Shown here: piece by piece, positions 45,380 to 54,027 of the stretch
How positions within the stretch are numbered: the first letter of the stretch is position 1
How the letters are laid out: each line of letters starts with the position of its first letter
Source of the DNA: an uncultured Halieaceae bacterium
GTDB lineage: Bacteria > Pseudomonadota > Gammaproteobacteria > Pseudomonadales > Halieaceae
Direction of reading: 5' to 3'
Assembly (NCBI GenBank): GCA_938074045.1
Contig: CALJGI010000022.1
Span: 1-64,000, forward strand
Length of the DNA stretch: 64,000 nt
Notes under the pieces: generated by a model
What the model saw: the letters and a program-made list of their open reading frames with translations, nothing else
Database searches by the model: none
What the model was told of the DNA's origin: nothing
Translations under genes and position numbers: made by a program

Positions 45380-46411
45380 GTGAAATCTCTTCTCCAATAC
45401 CCGCAAAACGTCGTCTGGTTCGCGTGGGCTCTGTTACTGATCACTGGTTGCGAACAATCTCCAACGCCTCTGCGCCTGGCGGGTTCAACCATGGGCACAA
45501 CGTTTCACATCACCGTTTCCCGACCGCCGGACGGCCTGGCCCATAATGGGGAAGCCCTGCAGGCCGAGGTCGACGAGTTGCTACAACGAATCAATCAGGG
45601 GCTGTCCACGTATATCGCTGATTCGGAGCTGAATCTGTTCAATCGCAGTGCCAGCGCACAGTGGGTGGAAGTGTCGGCGGATCTTTGGACCGTAACAGAG
45701 GTGAGTGCTGAGGTATTTGAGAAGAGTCGGGGTGCCTTTGATCCGACACTCGGCCCCCTCGTGCGTTTATGGGGATTTGGGGTGGATGGGCGACCGCAGA
45801 CTCTGCCCTCCACCGACCAGATAAGCCCACTGTTGGAGCGGCAGGGAATGAATCACCTCGAACGCGATTCAGATTCGCTGCGGCTGCGAAAGCAGGTTGA
45901 ACTCGAACTCGATTATTCTGCAGTGGCCAAGGGGTACGCTGTCGATCAAGTGGCTGATTTGCTGGTGTCTAAATCCATTAAAGACTTTATGGTAGAGATA
46001 GGTGGTGAAATCAAAGTGCAGGGTCTCAGCCCCCGGGGCGATCACTGGCGTCTGGCGATAGAGCGCCCCGACGGAAGTATGGGTGTTCCGTATCAGGCGA
46101 TATCCTTCACCGATGCAGCGGTAGCGACCTCTGGCGATTATCGAAACTTCTATGACCGTGATGGTCGCCGGGTTTCACACACACTTAATCCCAGCACCGG
46201 TCAGCCCATTGTGCATAATGGGCGGTCAGTCACAGTTATCCACGCTGACGCGGCGGTGGCGGATGCCTGGGCAACCGCTCTCAACGTGTTGGGCCCGGAA
46301 GCCGGGTTTGAGGTGGCACAGGAGCAGGGACTCGCCGTTTTTTTTATCGCCGCTGCCGGTGACGAATATGAAACCCGATACACACAGGCTTTTGTCCCGT
46401 ATTTGGATTAG
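45380..46411 (+). CDS. apbE: FAD:protein FMN transferase ApbE
   Basis: A 343-residue lipoprotein (lipobox ITGC, Cys24) of the ApbE family, which transfers FMN from FAD to the Thr residues of NqrB and NqrC. Motifs: GSTMGTTFHITVSRP, DYSAVAKGYAVDQVAD, the metal/FAD site EIGGEIKVQGLSPRGDHW, and AAVATSGDYRNF with SHTLNPSTG, finishing DAAVADAWATALNVLG. GTG start. It belongs to the nqr operon, 28 bases after nqrF. The residue after the lipidated Cys is Glu, so outer-membrane sorting would be possible. Confidence 0.93.
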   Translation: MKSLLQYPQNVVWFAWALLLITGCEQSPTPLRLAGSTMGTTFHITVSRPPDGLAHNGEALQAEVDELLQRINQGLSTYIADSELNLFNRSASAQWVEVSADLWTVTEVSAEVFEKSRGAFDPTLGPLVRLWGFGVDGRPQTLPSTDQISPLLERQGMNHLERDSDSLRLRKQVELELDYSAVAKGYAVDQVADLLVSKSIKDFMVEIGGEIKVQGLSPRGDHWRLAIERPDGSMGVPYQAISFTDAAVATSGDYRNFYDRDGRRVSHTLNPSTGQPIVHNGRSVTVIHADAAVADAWATALNVLGPEAGFEVAQEQGLAVFFIAAAGDEYETRYTQAFVPYLD

Positions 46412-46420
46412 AATGCTCGC

Positions 46421-46660
46421 ATGATGACAGTATTTTTATTGAGTTTCGCGCTGGTAGGCCTGATATTGCTGGCTATGTCCGTAGGTGTGTTGTTCGGGCG
46501 CTCGCCGATCAAGGGATCCTGCGGCGGTATGGGAGCCCTGGGCATAGATACAGCCTGTGATATTTGTGGCGGGAACACACAGCGCTGCGAAGATTCGCGA
46601 GAAACTGCCGCGGTGAACACCGGCAAACCGCTGTTCCATAACGCCGACACCCGGGACTGA
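46421..46660 (+). CDS. nqrM: Na+-NQR maturation protein NqrM
   Basis: A 79-residue protein with an N-terminal membrane helix (residues 3-25) and the Cys pattern GSCGGMG ... CDICGGNTQRC, as in the DUF539/NqrM family. NqrM is required to insert iron into the NqrD/NqrE pair. Starts with two ATG codons in a row (46421 and 46424). It lies ten bases after apbE, closing the nqr operon, with lolC 24 bases further. Confidence 0.92.
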   Translation: MMTVFLLSFALVGLILLAMSVGVLFGRSPIKGSCGGMGALGIDTACDICGGNTQRCEDSRETAAVNTGKPLFHNADTRD

Positions 46661-46684
46661 ATCGACGAAGGGAAAGCGTCCACT

Positions 46685-47941
46685 ATGGCGTACGCCACTT
46701 CATCTCTGCCGCTGCTAGTTGGACTTCGCTATACGCTCAGTCGACGCTCCAATCGTTTTATCTCGGTTGTATCGGCTATTTCCATGTTGGGTCTCGCTAT
46801 TGGCGTCGCCAGTCTGATTGTCGTGCTTTCTGTCATGAACGGCTTCGCCGGTGAATTGCGCGGAAGAATACTCGCGGTGGTGCCCCATGCTTTTGTCGGT
46901 CACGACAGCGGCCAGTTAGCTGATTGGCAGAGCGCTCAGCGACAACTCGAGACACTATCGGGTGTGCTCGGGGCCGCCCCTTATCTGGAAAGCAAGGTGT
47001 TGATGCGCTGGCAGGGTGCGATAATGGGTGCTGCCGTCACCGCTATTGATGCTCAGGCGGAACAGAAGGTGTCGGAAGTTGCCGGGCATATGCTGACCGG
47101 TGAACTCAGCGACCTGGACGACACCCGCTTCGGGGTCATTGTCGGTTCATTGTTGCTTGATGCGCTGGGTGCTGATGTGGGTGACCGCATAGAACTCATA
47201 TTCCCCCAATTCCGAGTGACCCCCTTGGGGACTTTTCCCCGCAGCAAGCGTTTTACCGTTATTGGGCGGTTTCAAGTTGGCGCTCAGCTGGATAGTCAGC
47301 AAGCATTTATTGCCCTGGGGGATGGGCAGAAGGTGCTGGGCACCGGGGACCGTGTGCACGGGCTACGCGTGCGGTTGGATGATCTGTTCAGCGCACCAGA
47401 ACGGCTGGGCGACTTGCGGGCAGCGGTGGGAGAGGGGGCGGTTGCCCGCGACTGGACCACCAGTCAGGGAAGTCTGTTTCAGTCTATCAAGATGGAGAAA
47501 ATCATGATCGGGGTGCTGCTCATGTGTGTGATAGGTGTCGCCGCCTTTAATATCGTGTCCACCCTCAGCATGGCGGTAGCCGAGAAGCGTGGTGACATTG
47601 CAGTACTGCGCACCATGGGGCTGAGTTCCGCGCGAGTCACGGCCATATTTCTGGTACAGGGAATGACCATTGCCGGCGCCGGGATCACTGTGGGCGCCAC
47701 CCTCGGTGTGCTATTGGCCAGCTATATCAGCCCGCTGGCTACTTTTCTTGAGCGCTCGCTGGGTTTGCAGGTGTTTGATCCACAGGTTTATTTTATCGCG
47801 CATATCCCATCGGTGCTGGACGCCGGTGACGTCATGATTACTTGTTTGGTGGCTTTGATGTTGAGTTTACTGGCTGCTGCCTATCCGGCCTGGCGCGCTT
47901 CACGAATTGCTCCAGCGGAGGTTTTGCGTTATGCCATCTAA
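46685..47941 (+). CDS. lolC: Lipoprotein-releasing system permease LolC
   Basis: A 418-residue inner membrane protein with an N-terminal helix, a large periplasmic loop (about residues 50-265) and three C-terminal helices in the FtsX/MacB fold. Marks are [43 protein letters not shown] at the start and [44 protein letters not shown]. Releases lipoproteins from the inner membrane to LolA with LolD and LolE. It overlaps lolD by 11 bases. Confidence 0.93.
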   Translation: MAYATSSLPLLVGLRYTLSRRSNRFISVVSAISMLGLAIGVASLIVVLSVMNGFAGELRGRILAVVPHAFVGHDSGQLADWQSAQRQLETLSGVLGAAPYLESKVLMRWQGAIMGAAVTAIDAQAEQKVSEVAGHMLTGELSDLDDTRFGVIVGSLLLDALGADVGDRIELIFPQFRVTPLGTFPRSKRFTVIGRFQVGAQLDSQQAFIALGDGQKVLGTGDRVHGLRVRLDDLFSAPERLGDLRAAVGEGAVARDWTTSQGSLFQSIKMEKIMIGVLLMCVIGVAAFNIVSTLSMAVAEKRGDIAVLRTMGLSSARVTAIFLVQGMTIAGAGITVGATLGVLLASYISPLATFLERSLGLQVFDPQVYFIAHIPSVLDAGDVMITCLVALMLSLLAAAYPAWRASRIAPAEVLRYAI

Positions 47942-48623
47942 ACGCAGTGGAACAGTGCTCAGCTGCGTCGGTGTCGGCAAGATTTATCGCGACGGAGACC
48001 GGTCGGTGGAGGTGCTCAAGGGCGTGGAGTTGGTTCTAAAAGCGGGTGAGCGACTCGCCATCATTGGCAGTTCTGGCGCCGGTAAATCCACCTTGCTGAA
48101 TCTATTAGGTGGGCTTGATACACCCAGTGCCGGGACTGTCAGCTTGTTGGATACTGACCTCGGTTTGTTATCTGAGAAAAGGCGTTGTGCACTGCGCAAT
48201 GCAGAATTGGGTTTTGTATATCAGTTCCATCACCTGTTGCCCGAATTCACCGCGCTGGAAAATGTGGCCATGCCCGGTTTGATTGGTGGGCAGGAGCGGA
48301 GAGCGGCGGCGGAGAAAGCACGGACGATTCTGGCGCAGGTTGGTATGTCCCATCGGGTCGAGCACAAACCTGGCGAGCTATCCGGCGGTGAGCGGCAACG
48401 AGTTGCCATTGCCAGGGCACTAGTGATGCAACCCGCCTGCGTAATGATGGATGAACCCACTGGTAATCTGGATGGCACCAGTGCTGGCCAAGTTCTCGCG
48501 CTTATCGATGAATTGTCCGCCGAGGTATCCGCCAGTTTTATTGTGGTAACTCACGACAACCAGGTGGCTGCTCATATGGATCGCGTGCTGGAACTCCGGG
48601 CTGGTGGTTTATACCCGTGCTGA
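47931..48623 (+). CDS. lolD: Lipoprotein-releasing ABC ATPase LolD
   Basis: A 230-residue ABC ATPase. ATG 47931 is chosen because the usual length results and it overlaps lolC; the frame from 47907 is longer than needed. Motifs: Walker [10 protein letters not shown] near residue 44, Q-loop [21 protein letters not shown], signature [15 protein letters not shown], Walker [13 protein letters not shown] and the H-loop FIVVTHDNQ. Drives extraction of lipoproteins by LolCE. Overlaps lolC by 11 and lolE by 7 bases. Confidence 0.95.
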   Translation: MPSKRSGTVLSCVGVGKIYRDGDRSVEVLKGVELVLKAGERLAIIGSSGAGKSTLLNLLGGLDTPSAGTVSLLDTDLGLLSEKRRCALRNAELGFVYQFHHLLPEFTALENVAMPGLIGGQERRAAAEKARTILAQVGMSHRVEHKPGELSGGERQRVAIARALVMQPACVMMDEPTGNLDGTSAGQVLALIDELSAEVSASFIVVTHDNQVAAHMDRVLELRAGGLYPC

Positions 48624-49867
48624 GAAGTTTTCGCAGTCTTATCGGAGTCCGCTACAGTTACGCGGGTCGGTTGGATCATGTGGTGTCGTTTTTGTCCATG
48701 CTTTCGGTACTGGGTTTGGTCGCCGCCGTGGCCGTTTTGATACTGGTGTTGTCGGTCATGAACGGCTTTGATCGGGAAATGCGAGAGCGGATATTGTCCC
48801 TGGTACCCCATGTAACCGTGCACGGTTTGGAACCAATCCACGATTGGGATGGCTTGGTGGCGAATATTGAATCCCACCCCGAGGTGCAGGCTGCATCTCC
48901 GGTAACCATGTTCAATGCCATGATCCTCCGTGGTAGCGATGTCGAGACAGCGTTGGTTACTGGATTGTCCGCCCAGCGAGAGCGGAATATTGGCCAACTG
49001 ACGCCGTTTCTGTCGGAAAATGCCTTGGAGAATCTAGCCTCGCAGGCGAATGGACTGATCCTGGGTGGCGCGCTAGCAACACGACTTAATCTGAAAACAG
49101 GTGGCCAAACTCGACTGATGCTGCTGCCCGCCGGAGAGGACTTCAGTAACACTGACGGTCAGGGGCCACTGCTGCTGGATTTTGTCGTGGTAGGGATACT
49201 GAATAGCGGTACCGAGGTCGACCAGTCACTGGCGCTGGTTGATTTTGCCCATACCTACGAGCGTTTGGGTATGCCTGTGTCGGCACAGGGCGTGCGCGTA
49301 GTATTACATGATTTGTTCGCGGCGAGTCGGCTGGCATGGGAACTGGTGCGCTCACTAGAGGGTCCTTACTACACGACCGACTGGATGCGTACCCACGGCA
49401 ATCTGTACCATGCAATTCAGTTATCCAGAAACCTCATTATGATATTGCTGGTATCCATCATCGCGGTGGCGGCCTTTAATATTGTCGCGTCTCTGGTTTT
49501 AATAGTACTCGACAAACGCGCGGATATAGCGGTACTGCGTTCGCTGGGAGCCACCCCGGGGGATATCAACCGCATTTTCATCATTCAGGGACTGCTTATT
49601 GGACTGCTGGGTTGTGCACTCGGCACACTGCTTGGGTTGTTGGTGGCGCCAGTGGCGGGGGATGCGGTGCAGGCATTGGAGGGCCTGTTTACTATCAAAT
49701 TCCTGAGTTCAGATGTTTATCCAATCAGTTATCTTCCGGTGGATGTGCGCTGGGAAGATGTGGCGGCCATCAACGCTACTGCGATGGCGATGTGTTTTCT
49801 GGCGTCGCTGATTCCTGCCCGGCGCGCGGCCCTGATTGCGCCGGCTGATGCGCTACGTTGGGAATAG
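48617..49867 (+). CDS. lolE: Lipoprotein-releasing system permease LolE
   Basis: A 416-residue paralogue of LolC with the same layout: N-terminal helix, periplasmic loop, three C-terminal helices. Starts [63 protein letters not shown] start overlapping the lolD stop by seven bases. The typical block near the third last helix is [46 protein letters not shown]. The last 92 bases overlap antisense with the DUF2062 gene. Confidence 0.93.
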   Translation: MLRSFRSLIGVRYSYAGRLDHVVSFLSMLSVLGLVAAVAVLILVLSVMNGFDREMRERILSLVPHVTVHGLEPIHDWDGLVANIESHPEVQAASPVTMFNAMILRGSDVETALVTGLSAQRERNIGQLTPFLSENALENLASQANGLILGGALATRLNLKTGGQTRLMLLPAGEDFSNTDGQGPLLLDFVVVGILNSGTEVDQSLALVDFAHTYERLGMPVSAQGVRVVLHDLFAASRLAWELVRSLEGPYYTTDWMRTHGNLYHAIQLSRNLIMILLVSIIAVAAFNIVASLVLIVLDKRADIAVLRSLGATPGDINRIFIIQGLLIGLLGCALGTLLGLLVAPVAGDAVQALEGLFTIKFLSSDVYPISYLPVDVRWEDVAAINATAMAMCFLASLIPARRAALIAPADALRWE

Positions 49868-50393
49868 ATTGTTTCGCGGCTTTTTTACGTTGCCGGCGGG
49901 CTCGCCAGCGGCTCACCACATGAAAGCGCCACAGCACATCGATAATCATGTAGCCACAGCCACCCGCGGTCAGTCCGCAGATCAGGCAGCCAAGCAGGAG
50001 CGGCTGCCAGATATTGAGTAAACCTTCCCCGAGCCAACTCCAGGATGCTTCGAACTCTACCTCTCCTGGAGTGACGCCGAGTGTATATGCCCCGACCAGA
50101 TAGGCGCCGTAGAAAATAGGCGGCATTGTAAGGGGATTGCTAACCCAAACCATGCCGACTGAAATAGGCAGGTTGCAGCGCCAGTATATAGCGAGTATGG
50201 CGGCGAAAATCATTTGCGTGGGAAAAGGAATAAACGCGCAGAACAAGCCGATGAAAAACGCCCCCGCGGTGGCACGTCGGCTGATATGCCAGAGGTTGGG
50301 TTCGTATATCCAGCGGCCGAGAACGCGCAGGGACTTCACTTTCCTGATGCGTGCCGCTTGCGGCATGTGACGTTTAAAAAATTGGCGTGGCAT
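49776..50393 (-). CDS. DUF2062 membrane protein
   Basis: A 205-residue protein with a DUF2062 domain: basic N-terminus MPRQFFKRHMPQAARIRKVKSL, then LGRWIYEPNLWHISRRATAGAFFIGLFCAFIPFPTQMIFAAILAIYWRCNLPISVGMVWVSNPLTMPPIFYGAYLVGAYTLG. Three or four membrane helices follow, ending in a low-complexity tail. I take ATG 50393 because the family starts with such a basic segment; a longer frame to 50480 exists. The gene lies between lolE and comEC in pseudomonads too. Its tail overlaps 92 bases of lolE on the other strand. Function unknown. Confidence 0.83.
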   Translation of the reverse strand: MPRQFFKRHMPQAARIRKVKSLRVLGRWIYEPNLWHISRRATAGAFFIGLFCAFIPFPTQMIFAAILAIYWRCNLPISVGMVWVSNPLTMPPIFYGAYLVGAYTLGVTPGEVEFEASWSWLGEGLLNIWQPLLLGCLICGLTAGGCGYMIIDVLWRFHVVSRWRARRQRKKAAKQSIPNVAHQPAQSGPRAGQESATPENTSPSQ

Positions 50394-50454
50394 CCGTATC
50401 GCGTTTCTCGATTCCTGGTTGACAACAGCGCTACTGTAGTCACACTCTAAAGAC

Positions 50455-52899
50455 GTGTCAGCGCGTACGGTCGTTGGCATTATGCACGGAATTGCACGGG
50501 TTCTCTATATGCGATCATGGATGATCGGTATCCCCGGCGGTGTGTTCAGCGCATCATGGCTGGCCACGCTACCTGCGCTGGGCAGCGTTGTGACAGCCGC
50601 CATCATTGTTGTGGTGGGCGGAGGTGTGTTGCTGTGGGCGAAGCCGTGTGTCGGTCGAATAGCGCCGCTCTTCACTTTGCTGGTGTCGTTTCTGTTGGGC
50701 CTGTCATGGGGCAGTTACTGGGGTCACACCACGATTTCAGGGCGGCTGCCGGTCGCGCTGGAAGGTGAAATTTTCGGTGTGGCCGGTACGGTGGCGAGCC
50801 TGCCCTCGCTGCCTAATAGCAAGCGACCGGTGCAGCGTTTTATGTTTGATATCGACAGTGTTGAGTGCCAGAGTTCAGCAGCACTTTGTCCGCGTGATTT
50901 ACAACGTATTCGTCTCAGCCTTTATGATCATTTGTCTATACAGCCGGGTCAACGTTGGCGCTTGCTGGTCAAGCTGAAACGCCCCCGTGGCCTGTTCAAC
51001 CCGGGTACCTTTGATTACGAGGCCTGGTTGCACGCCAACGGAGTGCAGGCTACCGGTTATGTGCGCATGCATGGGCAGCGACGTCTGGAGGATAGTCCCG
51101 TGTACTCCCTGGCTCGGCTCAGATACCTGCATCATGAGCTGCGCTACTCATTGCGCGAGAAATTACTGGATAGTGATTTACGCCATCGTGATATGAGTCT
51201 TCTCGCCGCTTTGATAATAGGTGACAAGAGCGGGCTGCAGCCTGAGCAGGAAGCCTTGTACCAAGCCTCTGGTATATCTCATCTGATGGTTATTTCGGGG
51301 CTTCATGTGGGTCTGGTGGCTGGCGTTGCGTATTTTCTCGGGCGGATACTTTGTACACCTCTGTTGCTACTTGCCAGTAAGGGCGCAGCTCAGGAAGGCG
51401 CTTTACTGATAAGCCTGTTCGCCGCTATCGGCTACGCGGGCATGGCAGGATTTTCACTGCCCACACTGCGGGCCCTGGTCATGCTGGGGGTATTTCAGAG
51501 CGCCATGTTGCTGCGAGTGTCGACTGTCCCCTGGTATGGCGTTGGCCTCGCGCTGGTAATAGTCAGTGCGGTGGATCCTATGGCGGCACACAGCCCAGGG
51601 TTTTGGTTGTCCTTTGGTGCAGTTGCCATTATTTTGTTGTCATTGACGACCAGGCCTGTCGTTTTGTCTTCAACTCCCACCCAATCAATTAGTGGTATTG
51701 AATGGGTCTCCGACTGGCTGCGTATTCAACTGTGGCTGTGGCTGCTGATGATGCCAGTCCTCATTTACTGGTTCAGTGGCTTCAGTACCGTTGCTCCGTT
51801 GGCTAATGCTATTTCCATACCACTGGTTGGATCCCTGGTGGTGCCCCTGGCGTTGTTTGGCGCTTTGTTGCAATTAGGCGAGTTAGCCTGGGGGGTTATC
51901 TTCTGGGATATGGCAGCGCGCCTTCTCGCCTGCAACGAGTTTCTTCTAACCGGGCTGATGCAATGGCTACCAGTTCCTGGTTGGTGGTCCGCCGGGGTGA
52001 CGGGTTCTATCGCCTTACTGGCGGTGGCGGGGATGGCGATACTATTGCTACCGGTAGCGTGGCCGTCTCGTGTTCTTGGCGTCCTTTTACTTATACCGCT
52101 TCTATTGTTCAGGTCTCCAACATTGTTGTCGGAGGAGTTGCGTATGACGGTTCTTGATGTAGGGCAGGGGCATGCCGTCTGGCTCCAGGCCGGGGAAGAT
52201 CATCTGCTATACGATGCCGGCCCTCGATACGGCAGTGGCTTCGATACCGGCAGCGCCATTGTCATACCCTATCTTCGTCAAAGGGGGGTACACCAGCTAT
52301 CGCTCAGCGTGATCTCCCATGGTGACAGCGATCACGCCGGTGGGGCCGCTGTAGTAAACGATGCGTATCCGGCACCCGGGTTGGCGGGGGAGCCGCAGGA
52401 GTTGGATTTTGCGGCCTCCCAATGTCTAGCGGGGCAGACCTGGATATGGGGGGAAGTCTTCTTCGACGTGTTGCACCCGACCCCAGCTTTCGCCGAGCAA
52501 GGCGGTAACAATGCCTCCTGCGTGGTGCGGGTAAAGGCGGGGAAGACAGTGCTGCTATTGACAGGTGACATCGAAGAAGAGGCTGAGCGGGATATACTGC
52601 GGCGCTACGCTGATACCAATATGCTACGAGCGGACGTACTGCTGGTTCCCCACCATGGCAGTAAGACATCGTCCAGTGCAGGGTTTGTGGAGGCAGTGGC
52701 TCCCCATTACGCCATTGTATCCAGTGGCTACCGCAATCGTTTCGGTCATCCTCATCCAGCGGTGATAGGGCGCCTCGAACAAGCGGGTGCTGAGGTAATT
52801 GAGGTTGCCTTGAGTGGCGCACTGGAGGTGAGCATTGGGCCCAGTGGTCTGGATATGGTCTCAAGCCGCGCAGAGACCGATTACTACTGGCGTGAATGA
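50455..52899 (+). CDS. comEC: DNA internalization / competence protein ComEC (Rec2)
   Basis: An 814-residue membrane protein that takes single-stranded DNA across the inner membrane during transformation. N-terminal helices and a DUF4131 soluble region are followed by the competence domain (ALIIGDKSGLQPEQEALYQASGISHLMVISGLHVGLVAG around residue 255) and a C-terminal metallo-beta-lactamase fold: MTVLDVGQGHAVWLQ, VISHGDSDHAGG (HxDxDH), LLTGDIEEEAE and LLVPHHGSKTSSS. The GTG 50455 start is uncertain; ATG codons at 50482 and 50509 are near. It is divergent from the DUF2062 gene. Other transformation genes are not in the window. Confidence 0.92.
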   Translation: MSARTVVGIMHGIARVLYMRSWMIGIPGGVFSASWLATLPALGSVVTAAIIVVVGGGVLLWAKPCVGRIAPLFTLLVSFLLGLSWGSYWGHTTISGRLPVALEGEIFGVAGTVASLPSLPNSKRPVQRFMFDIDSVECQSSAALCPRDLQRIRLSLYDHLSIQPGQRWRLLVKLKRPRGLFNPGTFDYEAWLHANGVQATGYVRMHGQRRLEDSPVYSLARLRYLHHELRYSLREKLLDSDLRHRDMSLLAALIIGDKSGLQPEQEALYQASGISHLMVISGLHVGLVAGVAYFLGRILCTPLLLLASKGAAQEGALLISLFAAIGYAGMAGFSLPTLRALVMLGVFQSAMLLRVSTVPWYGVGLALVIVSAVDPMAAHSPGFWLSFGAVAIILLSLTTRPVVLSSTPTQSISGIEWVSDWLRIQLWLWLLMMPVLIYWFSGFSTVAPLANAISIPLVGSLVVPLALFGALLQLGELAWGVIFWDMAARLLACNEFLLTGLMQWLPVPGWWSAGVTGSIALLAVAGMAILLLPVAWPSRVLGVLLLIPLLLFRSPTLLSEELRMTVLDVGQGHAVWLQAGEDHLLYDAGPRYGSGFDTGSAIVIPYLRQRGVHQLSLSVISHGDSDHAGGAAVVNDAYPAPGLAGEPQELDFAASQCLAGQTWIWGEVFFDVLHPTPAFAEQGGNNASCVVRVKAGKTVLLLTGDIEEEAERDILRRYADTNMLRADVLLVPHHGSKTSSSAGFVEAVAPHYAIVSSGYRNRFGHPHPAVIGRLEQAGAEVIEVALSGALEVSIGPSGLDMVSSRAETDYYWRE

Positions 52900-52968
52900 A
52901 GTTCCCTCGATTTGGGTCGCCGCGTATACTGTTTGCCCGGTGTAGGTCCATAGTTTTGAGGAGTTGAT

Positions 52969-53604
52969 GTGTTCGAACTTGTGAGTGCGGGTGGTTGGTT
53001 GATGTTGCCGATCATTTTTTGCTCGGTGCTGGCCCTGGCCATCACCGCCGAACGTTTGTGGACCCTCAATCCGCGCAAGGTTGCACCGCCGCATTTACTC
53101 TCGACACTGTGGCAACAGATCAAAGATGGTGAACTGGATGCCGAGCGTCTCCGTACACTGCGGGAATCATCGCCGCTGGGTAAAATTCTCGCGGCGGGGC
53201 TGGCCAATTCCCGGCACGGACGCGAGGTCATGAAAGAGAGTATAGCCGAGGCGGCCAGTCACGTTATTCACGAGTTGGAACGATATATCACCACGCTGGG
53301 AACCATCGCCGCCATCAGCCCCTTGCTGGGGTTGCTCGGTACGGTGGTTGGTATGATCAAAGTCTTTACCGAAATCATGATTCAGGGTACTGGCAATGCA
53401 GCCGTCTTGGCCGGTGGCATCTCGGAAGCACTGATTACTACCGCGACGGGATTGAGTGTCGCCATCGGCGCGCTGGTGATGCACCGCTACTTTGTGCGTC
53501 GCATCGATGACATTGTGGTGGGTCTGGAACAGGAAACCCTCAAACTGGTCGATGCCTTGCACGGTGCACGCAGGACCGACACCCGCGAGGACAGCTGGTC
53601 TTGA
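52969..53604 (+). CDS. exbB: MotA/TolQ/ExbB proton channel protein
   Basis: A 211-residue proton channel subunit with three membrane helices (about residues 8-26, 105-130 and 150-172), with GTG start and GAGGAG 8 bases upstream. The domain text includes TLGTIAAISPLLGLLGTVVGMIKVFTEIMIQGTGNAAVLAGGISEALITTATGLSVAIGALVMHRYF, typical of the ExbB/TolQ family. It overlaps the exbD gene by four bases. No tonB lies nearby, so the partner could be TonB elsewhere or another energised system. The same pair sits between comEC and msbA/lpxK in pseudomonads. Confidence 0.9.
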   Translation: MFELVSAGGWLMLPIIFCSVLALAITAERLWTLNPRKVAPPHLLSTLWQQIKDGELDAERLRTLRESSPLGKILAAGLANSRHGREVMKESIAEAASHVIHELERYITTLGTIAAISPLLGLLGTVVGMIKVFTEIMIQGTGNAAVLAGGISEALITTATGLSVAIGALVMHRYFVRRIDDIVVGLEQETLKLVDALHGARRTDTREDSWS

Positions 53605-54023
53605 AATTCAGGCGTCAGCGACCCGAGGAAGTCGGCGTCAATGTGACGCCGCTTATCGATGTGGTCTTTTTACTGTTGATTTTCTTCATGGTATCCACCA
53701 CATTTACCAGAGAGAGTCATCTGACGGTGGACCTCCCGGAAGCAACCGGGGAGCACACGCTGGAAAATCCGGAGATAGTAGATATTTTGATCAATGCTAA
53801 TGGCCATTACGCGATCAATGATGTGGGTCTGGTGGACAACAACATCAACACGCTGATGGTGGCGTTGCGGCGTGCTTCACGCGGTGATGTCAACACACCA
53901 CTGAGTATCACAGCAGATGCGCAGACACCGCATCAGGCAGTGGTTCGGGCGATGGATGCAGCCGGACAACTGGGCTTTGTTCATTTAAGTATCACAACGC
54001 GCGATCCCAATACCCCTGAGTAA
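53601..54023 (+). CDS. exbD: ExbD/TolR biopolymer transport protein
   Basis: A 140-residue protein with a single membrane helix (residues about 14-36, PLIDVVFLLLIFFMVSTTFT, with the functional Asp) and a periplasmic domain. TTG 53601 start overlaps the exbB stop by four bases. It pairs with ExbB to use the proton gradient. msbA starts four bases after its stop. No further unusual features. Confidence 0.9.
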   Translation: MKFRRQRPEEVGVNVTPLIDVVFLLLIFFMVSTTFTRESHLTVDLPEATGEHTLENPEIVDILINANGHYAINDVGLVDNNINTLMVALRRASRGDVNTPLSITADAQTPHQAVVRAMDAAGQLGFVHLSITTRDPNTPE

Positions 54024-54027
54024 GTCA

